This document shows, in pieces, positions 1 to 6,042 of a DNA stretch of 25,037 nucleotides. Position 1 is the stretch's first letter, and each line of letters opens with the position of its first letter. Below the pieces are notes generated by a model that was not told where the DNA came from, searched no databases, and saw only the letters and a program-made list of their open reading frames with translations. The position numbers were made by a program, and so were the translations under genes. The DNA is from an uncultured Verrucomicrobiota bacterium (GTDB taxonomy: Bacteria > Verrucomicrobiota > Kiritimatiellia > RFP12 > UBA1067), in assembly GCA_945483525.1 (NCBI GenBank), contig CALYRV010000014.1, positions 1 through 25,037 on the forward strand. The letters are read 5' to 3'.

Positions 1-342
1 ATTTTTAGCTGGCTACGATTCAGCAATAAATCAGAAGCCTCTGATGCCGTAACCGTTAAGCCGCCGAAAAAGAACGCTAGCTCCGTCACGCCCAAGCCTG
101 CGGCTACATCCCGATCCAGGCCGACTGTTTCCAATGTCCCGCCCAAAGACAGGACTGAGCTGCTTGCTCGCGGATATGTCGCTCGAGGGCAAGTTAATAA
201 ATCCCAGACCGCATCCAAGATAGTCGGTGCGAAATGGAATGCTCATGACACCTATTATACTATACGAGACAAGGTTATTCCCGGGGATCAGATTAATCCC
301 GCCAAAATAGAAGTCGGGATGGTCATTTGGACGAAGAAATGA
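1..342 (+). CDS. C-terminal end of an unrecognised protein (5' end outside window)
   Basis: The frame is open from base 1 to the TGA at 340-342 and gives 113 residues. I do not recognise the family. The first part after residue 10 is rich in Pro, Lys, Ser and Thr (VKPPKKNASSVTPKP and following), which looks like an extended linker. The last 45 residues look more folded, ending in PGDQINPAKIEVGMVIWTKK, which faintly recalls the end of a LysM repeat but lacks its first half. A start just before base 1 with a membrane anchor (IFSWL) would fit but cannot be judged. The stop codon TGA forms the extended part of the -10 element of the next promoter. It is not a V-ATPase B subunit, which usually precedes subunit D. 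Confidence 0.6.
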   Translation: MFSWLRFSNKSEASDAVTVKPPKKNASSVTPKPAATSRSRPTVSNVPPKDRTELLARGYVARGQVNKSQTASKIVGAKWNAHDTYYTIRDKVIPGDQINPAKIEVGMVIWTKK

Positions 343-348
343 TATAAT
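320..348 (+). promoter_or_regulatory. Predicted sigma70-type promoter of the V-ATPase D-I-K operon
   Basis: A perfect -10 hexamer TATAAT lies at 343-348, with the extended -10 TG at 340-341 (TGATATAAT). TGGTCA at 320-325 matches four of six -35 positions with a 17-base spacer. The expected transcription start is about 354-357, only 1-4 bases from the ATG at 358, and no Shine-Dalgarno sequence lies before that ATG. The mRNA is therefore predicted to be leaderless. Confidence 0.7.
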
Positions 349-357
349 ATTCTACCA

Positions 358-966
358 ATGGGTAAGTTCAAACTGACAAAAACCGAATTGAAGGCGCAGA
401 GTGATGCTCTGAAGCGCTATCAGCGTTTTTTGCCCATGCTCCAGTTAAAAAAGCAGCAGCTCCAGGGTGAGATCGCCGGCATTATTGCCAAGGCCGAGGC
501 GGTCGGTGACAAGGAACGTGCTGTGCGTGCAGATCTTGACCGCTGGGTAGGGCTTTTCGCGACCGATGAAGAATTGCTTTCCGGGCTTGTGAAGGTTAAG
601 GACGTTAAGACCGGATCCGCCAACATCGCTGGCGTGGCGATTCCGACCTTCACATCGATCGATACCGAGGTGAAGGAGATCGACGCCTGGTCCACGCCCG
701 CGTGGATCGACAGCGCGGTGGAGACGACGACGCAGATCCTTTCGCTTCAGTGCGAGCGCGCGATCTACGAGGAACAGCGTCGGTTGATCTCCATCGAGCT
801 TCAGCAGACCTCGCAGCGCGTAAACCTTTTCGAGAAAGTGAAGATCCCCGAGTGTAAGGAGGCGATCCGTTGCATTAAGATCGCGATCGGTGATGAGCAG
901 ACGGCGGCGGTCACTCGCGGTAAGATCGCGAAGAGTCGCGTTCCGGAAAGTGAGGCGTCCGCATGA
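358..966 (+). CDS. atpD: V-type ATP synthase/ATPase subunit D
   Basis: This is the central-shaft subunit of a V/A-type rotary ATPase, which couples the catalytic A3B3 head to the membrane rotor. The N-terminus (MGKFKLTKTELKAQ, then a long helix rich in K, Q and E) and the second long helix near the C-terminus (about residues 140-180) match the two-helix coiled coil of subunit D. The length of 202 residues is normal. The start at 358 is fixed by the family N-terminus. No Shine-Dalgarno sequence precedes it, and the promoter -10 ends only 9 bases upstream. The gene overlaps the subunit I gene by four bases (ATGA). The usual upstream partners E, A and B are absent here, so they must lie elsewhere. 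Confidence 0.93.
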   Translation: MGKFKLTKTELKAQSDALKRYQRFLPMLQLKKQQLQGEIAGIIAKAEAVGDKERAVRADLDRWVGLFATDEELLSGLVKVKDVKTGSANIAGVAIPTFTSIDTEVKEIDAWSTPAWIDSAVETTTQILSLQCERAIYEEQRRLISIELQQTSQRVNLFEKVKIPECKEAIRCIKIAIGDEQTAAVTRGKIAKSRVPESEASA

Positions 967-2621
967 TCGTTAAGATGCAGCATCTCGACCTTGTCTGCAC
1001 GTCGTTTGACAAAGAGTCGACGCTAAAAAAACTGCGTGAGCTCGGGGTCGTGCATCTTGATCTGAATGCTGCTCAGGGGGCTGCGGTTGTCGCTGCTAAG
1101 AACGATGGCGCCGACGCCGAGAAGGCTGTTCGCTTGATCCTCAAGGCCCGTGGCAAGACGTCCAGGGCTGATCTTGACGTCCGCGTACGTTCGGTCGAAT
1201 GCGTGTTGGAGATCGATGCCGATCTTTCGACGCTTCTCGAAGAGAAGGATCGTCTTGAGCGTGAAATCCGCGTTTACGAACCGTATGGTGATTTCGATCC
1301 TAGGCTCGCGGAAAAGCTCATTGCGGAGTTTGGGCGGCGAGGAATGAAGGACGAGGTTGTGAAACTCGGTCTTCCGGCGAAGCTTCCCGAGGTGAGGCTT
1401 TCCAGGATGCAGGAGAAGCTTGGTCGTGTCCTTAATCGCATTCGTATCGATAATGATAAGCTTGCTGGGGCGGACGAGTTGGCATTGTTGAAGAAATACC
1501 CTGAGATCCGAGAGAAGATTGATTTCGAGTGCGCCAAGGAGCTGATGGGCGAGAAGGGCTCGCTTGCGTTTATTACTGGTTGGTTGCCGAAGTCTGCCGT
1601 CAGCCGTCTTCAGTTGACCGGCCACGAACAAGGTTGGGCCATGCTCTTGCGTGAACCGGTTGAAGGGGAGGTTCCTCCGACGCTGATCGAGCCGCCGAAA
1701 CTGTTCCGTCCGATGAAGGCGCTGTTCAGCGGTCTCGGTATCGCGCCGGCGTACACCGAGGCGGATGTGTCCGTCCCGTTTATGTGCTATTTCTCGCTCT
1801 TCTTCGCGATGCTGGTCGGTGACGGCGCGTATGGTGCGATTTTTCTGATCGGCACGTTGCTGATGCGCAGGAAGCTGCCCCGCAGTTGGTTCGTGCTACT
1901 CACGGTGTTCTCCGCCGCGACGGTCGTTTGGGGCTTCCTTTCCAACACTTGGTTTGGCGCGGGGCTGCCTTTTGCGGCGGACTGGCCGACGGTGAAGTGG
2001 CTTGCAGATCCGAGTTATCACAACATGATGCTGCTCTGCTTCACCATCGGTGTTTCCCATCTGATGCTTGCCCGCATCTGGAACGGCATCTGCCGGTTTC
2101 CCGACTCCACCGCGGTCGCGGAGTTCGGCTGGGCGGGGGTGCTACTGTTCATGTATATGGTGACCAATTCGATCGTGGGCATCTTTTCTGGGATACCTTC
2201 CTGGGCGTTCTACATGTTCGGGGTTTCGTTCGTCGCGGTCTTTGGCTTCACAGTCAAGCCGTCGCAGCTCAAGACGCGTGGTGCAGAGCTCGGCATGTTG
2301 CCGCTCAACATTATGAGTGCGCTCGGCGACATCATTTCGTACGTGCGTCTCTTTGCGGTCGGGCTCGCGTCCGTCAAGGTTGCGGAGAACTTCAATTCGA
2401 TGGCTACCGGTCTCGTGTCGGGCGACAATGCGCTTTGGCTCAATGCGATCATGTGCGTAGCAATGGTGCTGATCCTCGTCATCGGTCATACGCTTAATCT
2501 GGCGATGGCTGGGCTTTCTATTCTCGTTCATGCGGTCCGTCTGAACACCCTTGAGTTTTCTAACCACAAGGGTGTAAGCTGGTCCGGTTATTCTTTCAAA
2601 CCCTTCAAAAAGGAGAAATAA
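963..2621 (+). CDS. atpI: V-type ATP synthase/ATPase subunit I (a-subunit homologue)
   Basis: This is the membrane stator subunit that forms the ion half-channels against the K ring. The first 250 or so residues are hydrophilic and helical (peripheral stalk arm). From about residue 260 to 545 there are seven or more hydrophobic segments. The essential channel arginine is visible as R462 in the conserved stretch DIISYVRLFAVGLA, at bases 2346-2348. At 552 residues it is on the short side for the family, mainly in the cytoplasmic arm. The start ATG at 963 overlaps the stop of atpD (ATGA), with GAGG at 952-955 as ribosome binding site. Its place between D and K is the standard order of bacterial V-ATPase operons. 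Confidence 0.92.
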   Translation: MIVKMQHLDLVCTSFDKESTLKKLRELGVVHLDLNAAQGAAVVAAKNDGADAEKAVRLILKARGKTSRADLDVRVRSVECVLEIDADLSTLLEEKDRLEREIRVYEPYGDFDPRLAEKLIAEFGRRGMKDEVVKLGLPAKLPEVRLSRMQEKLGRVLNRIRIDNDKLAGADELALLKKYPEIREKIDFECAKELMGEKGSLAFITGWLPKSAVSRLQLTGHEQGWAMLLREPVEGEVPPTLIEPPKLFRPMKALFSGLGIAPAYTEADVSVPFMCYFSLFFAMLVGDGAYGAIFLIGTLLMRRKLPRSWFVLLTVFSAATVVWGFLSNTWFGAGLPFAADWPTVKWLADPSYHNMMLLCFTIGVSHLMLARIWNGICRFPDSTAVAEFGWAGVLLFMYMVTNSIVGIFSGIPSWAFYMFGVSFVAVFGFTVKPSQLKTRGAELGMLPLNIMSALGDIISYVRLFAVGLASVKVAENFNSMATGLVSGDNALWLNAIMCVAMVLILVIGHTLNLAMAGLSILVHAVRLNTLEFSNHKGVSWSGYSFKPFKKEK

Positions 2622-2622
2622 A

Positions 2623-3123
2623 ATGAGTGATGCTGCAATGATCGTCGCGGGTGCTATCGCCTGCTTGGGACTCGCCGGAGCCGGATCCGCTCTCGGCACC
2701 GGATTCGCCGCTTCCGCCGCTGTCGGCGCGTGGAAGAAGTGCTATGCCGCGGGCAAGCCTGCGCCGTTCCTCCTGTTGTCGTTCGTCGGCGCTCCGATCA
2801 CTCAGACGCTGTACGGAATGATTCTGATGTTCATCATGCTCGGCAAGGTTGAATTCGTCAGCGATTCCGAGGGGGTCATCACGGGTGTTAAGGCGATGGT
2901 CTGCTCCGGTGCCGGACTTCCGTGTCTCGTGGCTGGTATCTTCGCCGGTCTCGCGATCGGGCTTTCCGCCATGTTCCAGGGGCGTGCCGGCGCCGCCGCG
3001 TGTGACGCGCAGGCTGAGACCAACCAGGGCTTCACCAATTATCTCGCCGCGCTCGGCATCGTTGAGACGGTCGCGATTTTCGCGATGGTGTTCGCGCTTA
3101 TCGCCCTCGGGTCGATCAAGTGA
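2623..3123 (+). CDS. atpK: V-type ATP synthase/ATPase subunit K (rotor ring proteolipid)
   Basis: This subunit forms the rotating membrane ring that carries the transported ion. It has 166 residues with two helical hairpins, a duplicated c-subunit as in NtpK. The second hairpin carries the ion-binding glutamate E148 in VETVAIF. The first hairpin has T60-Q61 (PITQTLYG) instead of a carboxylate, and Q119 lies in FQGRAGAAA. These match by position the Thr64, Gln65, Gln110 and Glu139 Na+ ligands of Enterococcus hirae NtpK, so sodium rather than proton transport is the better guess. The start ATG follows a good ribosome binding site (AAAAAGGAG, 2607-2614) just after the stop of atpI. The next gene starts inside its stop codon. 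Confidence 0.92.
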   Translation: MSDAAMIVAGAIACLGLAGAGSALGTGFAASAAVGAWKKCYAAGKPAPFLLLSFVGAPITQTLYGMILMFIMLGKVEFVSDSEGVITGVKAMVCSGAGLPCLVAGIFAGLAIGLSAMFQGRAGAAACDAQAETNQGFTNYLAALGIVETVAIFAMVFALIALGSIK

Positions 3124-4925
3124 GAAAGTCGCTTCTCTGGTTCGCGGCGTTCACTGCGGTTTTCGCGGTGTGCGCCGCGTTCGCGTTATGGGGAACGTGG
3201 TCGCTCGACTGCGTCCCCGTGATGCCCGACTGCAACACGAACTTCCGCGACTGGTCATCGACCGTCGGCGCTTTCTTCCGCGGTTTCGTCACCACCGGCA
3301 AGTTCGTGCCGGACGACCTCAAGGTCTTTCTCGCCTCCCCGTGGGTCTGGGTCGAGCTCCAGTACGTGTTCGCTGCCTACTGCGCCGCGCTCGGGATGGC
3401 GTATTTCCTCAAGGGCAAGGGGCTTTCGGAGGTCGCTTGCTATGGTGCCGGACTCCTTCTCGCGTTTTCCGGTTACTGGTTCACGCTTTTCTCTGCGGGA
3501 CATCTCGGCTGGTTCCGTTGGATGACCTACGGCATTTTCGCCTTTGGGCTCATCGACCGGGCGCTACCGATCTGTAATTTTTCGCACTTCACTCTTCGTT
3601 CTTCATTTAAGCACTTCGTGCTCCTGGGCGCCTGCGTCGCCTGGGGCAGCTTCTATCAGCCAGATCTCTGGCTGTTGTTTACGGTTTTCACCGGTGCGTA
3701 TTTCATCTTCCGGGCGTGGCGCGCAATTGCTGCTGCTGACAGTTCTGGAGATTCTGGTGTTTCTGGAGATTCTATCGATTCTAGAAAGACTAGGATTGTC
3801 GCGCTCGGCAAAGGTATTGCGGTCGCCGGCGTGGTTTTCGTCTTAATCGGGCTCCCGAGTTTCTATTCCGCTTTCGTCGTCGACATCGCCGGACGCGACA
3901 AGCAGATCGCCGAGTCTTCGAAAAGTTCTGCGTCCGCCGCTAGCGCGTCGGAAGAGAAGTCCGATGAAGATCGTTGGATCTTCGTCACCAACTGGTCCTT
4001 GCCGCCGGATGAGATCGCCGAGGCGATCGTGCCGCGCATTAACGGCGACACGAGTTGCGTCCTGACGCAGGCGCTGGGCACGAAGGCCGGAACCGGCGTC
4101 AGGCCGTATACCGGCGCCATCGGACGTCCCTTGAACGCTCCTTCGGGCAATTACCGCCAGCATTCGCTCTATATCGGTTTCGTCACCTGTCTCTTCGCTC
4201 TGTTCGGCGTCATTGTCGGATTGAAGAATCTGATCAGAGGAAATAATTCTGCTGTTCCTCCCTCAGCCTCCAATCTTCAACCTGACACCTTCTTTTTTGC
4301 GGTTGCCGCGATGGTATTCTTTGCATTCGCCTGTGGACGGTATTTTGAGCCCGTCTACCGTATCGTCTACATGCTGCCGTTCGGCGATTATCTTCGTGCT
4401 CCCGTGAAGTGGTATCATCTCTTTGAGTTCTGCATCGTTGTGCTTGCCGGTTTCGGCATCGAAGCGGCGGCACGGTTCACCGCACTCCGCCGGGAAGGGG
4501 CGGCAGGCGGCTTCATGGTGAAACTTCCTCTGGCTGCACTGGTCGCGGTGATCCTCGTCGGCGCATTCGACCTTGTACGTGTCGACCATAAGTTCTGTGC
4601 ACCGGTTGACATGTCTGCGGCCAAGGCGAAGAACGCCGAAATGCAGATGACGTTCCTGCCGAAGCAGCAGTTCAATCATCCGCAGGTCGCGCAGATGGTG
4701 AAGGCGGGATTGATCAAGTCGCTCGCCTACTATCCCGGCAGTCGAGACGTCTATCTTGTCGGTGTCTTGAAGCCACGCGGACCGAAGATGTCCACGCCTT
4801 TTCCGCCGTGGACGCTGCCGACTTGGCTGGGCGTGGTGTCCGTCATAACTTCCTTTGGCGTTATTGGATTCGCCGTGACTAAACCAAGAGTGTGTGGCGG
4901 TGAAAAGTCGAGGAGTTGCGTATGA
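3120..4925 (+). CDS. Polytopic membrane protein, YfhO/GT-C-like
   Basis: This 601-residue protein has about ten to twelve hydrophobic segments. An N-terminal membrane helix (about 4-25) is followed by an outward loop with acidic residues (LDCVPVMPDCNTNFRDW), then alternating helices and a Trp/Gly-rich segment (SAGHLGWFRWMTYG, about 122-135). That layout resembles YfhO-type and other GT-C-fold glycosyltransferase-like membrane proteins, but I cannot name a donor or acceptor. Hydrophilic low-complexity loops near residues 206-222 (SGDSGVSGDSIDSR), 265-280 (Ser/Ala/Glu-rich) and 371-393 interrupt it. It starts with GTG inside the stop codon of atpK, has no clear ribosome binding site, and is probably translationally coupled. 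It overlaps the ACP gene by four bases, suggesting a joint function with it rather than with the ATPase. Confidence 0.6.
   Translation: MRKSLLWFAAFTAVFAVCAAFALWGTWSLDCVPVMPDCNTNFRDWSSTVGAFFRGFVTTGKFVPDDLKVFLASPWVWVELQYVFAAYCAALGMAYFLKGKGLSEVACYGAGLLLAFSGYWFTLFSAGHLGWFRWMTYGIFAFGLIDRALPICNFSHFTLRSSFKHFVLLGACVAWGSFYQPDLWLLFTVFTGAYFIFRAWRAIAAADSSGDSGVSGDSIDSRKTRIVALGKGIAVAGVVFVLIGLPSFYSAFVVDIAGRDKQIAESSKSSASAASASEEKSDEDRWIFVTNWSLPPDEIAEAIVPRINGDTSCVLTQALGTKAGTGVRPYTGAIGRPLNAPSGNYRQHSLYIGFVTCLFALFGVIVGLKNLIRGNNSAVPPSASNLQPDTFFFAVAAMVFFAFACGRYFEPVYRIVYMLPFGDYLRAPVKWYHLFEFCIVVLAGFGIEAAARFTALRREGAAGGFMVKLPLAALVAVILVGAFDLVRVDHKFCAPVDMSAAKAKNAEMQMTFLPKQQFNHPQVAQMVKAGLIKSLAYYPGSRDVYLVGVLKPRGPKMSTPFPPWTLPTWLGVVSVITSFGVIGFAVTKPRVCGGEKSRSCV
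3743..3773 (+). repeat. Short direct repeat inside the membrane protein gene
   Basis: The 13-mer TTCTGGAGATTCT occurs at 3743-3755 and again at 3761-3773, with an 18-base period. It encodes the repeated SGDSG(V)/SGDSI loop. The stretch is more AT-rich than its surroundings and keeps frame, so copy-number change would lengthen or shorten a loop without a frameshift. Confidence 0.7.
4910..4915 (+). promoter_or_regulatory. Ribosome binding site deciding the ACP start
   Basis: GAGGAG ends six bases before the ATG at 4922. This favours ATG 4922 over the in-frame TTG at 4916, and makes the usual ATGA overlap with the upstream stop codon. Confidence 0.65.
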
Positions 4926-5329
4926 GCAGTTTTCTTGAGAAGATCGCAGACGTACTGGAGGTCGATTCGATCGGGATTGATGATGATTTCCGGCGGGTGC
5001 CAGAGTGGTGTTCGCTGAATGCGTTCGGATTGATGGTTACGCTTGAGAACGACTACGGGGCCCCAGTCTTGATTGAAGGTTTCATGAAGCTCCGCACGGT
5101 CCGAGATCTTTTCCGTGTCGCTTTTGTCGCGTTCGTCGCGGAAATGCTCGGGGTGTCACGTGACAGTATCGACGGAGGAACCGCAATGGGGACTGTCCCA
5201 GCGTGGGATTCGGTCATGCATCTCCGATTGGTCATGGAGGCAGAGCAACGTTTTGGATGTTCATATCCGCTCGAAATCATCCCTTCGCTGCGGAAAATCG
5301 CCGATTTCGTAGACAAGGCTCAGTGGTGA
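4922..5329 (+). CDS. Tandem acyl-carrier-protein-like protein (two ACP domains)
   Basis: The 135-residue product contains two consecutive ACP-like four-helix units. Unit 1 spans about residues 1-66 and has the would-be phosphopantetheine serine at S31 in WCSLNAFGL, where the normal Asp before Ser is Cys. Unit 2 spans about 67-135 and has the more canonical WDSVMHLRLVMEAEQRFG, with D96-S97. Each unit starts with an F-(L/V)-x-x-(I/V)-A-(D/E)-(V/M)-L pattern and ends in an L-R-(T/K)-(V/I)-x-D-(L/F) helix, which supports an internal duplication. Only unit 2 looks clearly modifiable. ACPs carry acyl or other thioester intermediates. No fatty acid or polyketide enzyme is nearby, so the cargo is unknown, and the coupled upstream membrane protein is the obvious candidate partner. 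Confidence 0.72.
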   Translation: MSSFLEKIADVLEVDSIGIDDDFRRVPEWCSLNAFGLMVTLENDYGAPVLIEGFMKLRTVRDLFRVAFVAFVAEMLGVSRDSIDGGTAMGTVPAWDSVMHLRLVMEAEQRFGCSYPLEIIPSLRKIADFVDKAQW

Positions 5330-5366
5330 AGAGGGATGTCGCCGTCAACAACTATTAGTATTTTAA

Positions 5367-5396
5367 TGGACGGTCAGTATCAAAATATGGTATACT
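5367..5396 (+). promoter_or_regulatory. Predicted sigma70-type promoter of the nifU operon
   Basis: TATACT at 5391-5396 has an extended TG at 5388-5389. TGGACG at 5367-5372 matches four of six -35 positions with an 18-base spacer. The start would fall near 5403, giving a leader of about 29 bases that contains the weak ribosome binding site AAAAAGG (5415-5421), ten bases before the ATG at 5432. It lies in the 102-base gap after the ACP gene, where nothing else is obvious. Confidence 0.5.
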
Positions 5397-5431
5397 TGTG
5401 TACCGTTCTAGGTTAAAAAGGTTATTTGATC

Positions 5432-5998
5432 ATGTGGAATTATTCGGAGAAGATGATGGACCACTTTCGCAATCCGCGGAACGTCGGCACCATCGAAAAC
5501 CCTGACGGTGAGGCGACGGTTGGATCGCTCGCCTGCGGAGACGCCCTCAAGTTTCAGTTCAAGCTCGGTCCAGATGGCAGGATCGCTGAGGCGAAATTCC
5601 AGACGTTTGGATGTGCGAGTGCCATAGCCTCGTCGTCTGCTCTTACCGAGATGGTGATTGGCAAAACACTTGAAGAGGCGAAACAGATTACGAACCAACA
5701 GATAGCCGACTATCTCGGCGGGCTACCTCCCCAGAAGATGCACTGTTCGGTCATGGGCCGTGAGGCGATGGAGGCGGCGATTAAGAACTTTGAGACTGGA
5801 GAGAAGACCGATAAGAACCTCGAGGATGAGCTTCTCTGTACGTGTTATAACGTCAGCGAGAATGAGGTTCGCCGCGTGATCACCGAGAACTCTCTTACCA
5901 CGGTCGAAGAGGTCACTAACTTTACTAAGGCTGGCGGCGGATGCGGGAAGTGTAAGGAGAAGATCGAGAAGATCCTTGCCGAAATCAACGGTAAATGA
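5432..5998 (+). CDS. nifU: NifU-type Fe-S cluster assembly scaffold (IscU domain + BFD-like [2Fe-2S] domain)
   Basis: This scaffold builds Fe-S clusters with sulfur supplied by a cysteine desulfurase. Residues 1-125 are an IscU/NifU N-terminal domain starting [19 protein letters not shown]. Cluster ligands C35 (in ACGD, with D37), C61 and C105 are present. Residues 133-185 form a BFD-like ferredoxin domain with C136-x-C138 and C171-x2-C174. The C-terminal Nfu domain of full-length NifU is missing, since the 188-residue protein ends just after the BFD helix. The start ATG at 5432 matches family N-termini better than the upstream in-frame TTG at 5426. The partner desulfurase is probably the nifS-like gene at 14247. 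It is likely co-transcribed with the DUF1846 gene 44 bases downstream. Confidence 0.93.
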   Translation: MWNYSEKMMDHFRNPRNVGTIENPDGEATVGSLACGDALKFQFKLGPDGRIAEAKFQTFGCASAIASSSALTEMVIGKTLEEAKQITNQQIADYLGGLPPQKMHCSVMGREAMEAAIKNFETGEKTDKNLEDELLCTCYNVSENEVRRVITENSLTTVEEVTNFTKAGGGCGKCKEKIEKILAEINGK

Positions 5999-6002
5999 GG
6001 TC

Positions 6003-6028
6003 GAAGGTTTAGAATGAAGGTTGAGAGT
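6003..6028 (+). repeat. Imperfect 13-bp tandem repeat between nifU and the DUF1846 gene
   Basis: GAAGGTTTAGAAT (6003-6015) is followed directly by GAAGGTTGAGAGT (6016-6028), identical at 11 of 13 positions. It fills most of the 44-base gap. It contains a -10-like TAGAAT at 6010-6015, but no good -35 precedes it. Related purine-rich words occur on the other strand around 4250-4290 and 24766-24790. Confidence 0.55.
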
Positions 6029-6042
6029 GGACCCATACGGTT

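Noticed and set aside
226..339. LysM domain at the end of the first partial protein
   Set aside because: Only the last part faintly resembles LysM; the first half of the motif is absent.
1886..2497. 203-codon frame in another + frame inside atpI, and similar shadows in ispD, serpin and malic enzyme genes
   Set aside because: Compositionally biased (Arg/His-rich) translations of overlapping real genes, without any family signature.
4916..4924. TTG start codons upstream of the ACP (4916) and nifU (5426) genes
   Set aside because: In both cases an ATG two codons later fits better, by ribosome binding site spacing for the ACP gene and by family N-terminus for nifU.
5342..5373. CCGTC/GACGG inverted repeat after the ACP gene as a terminator
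   Set aside because: Only five pairs with a 22-base loop and no T run after it; likely chance.
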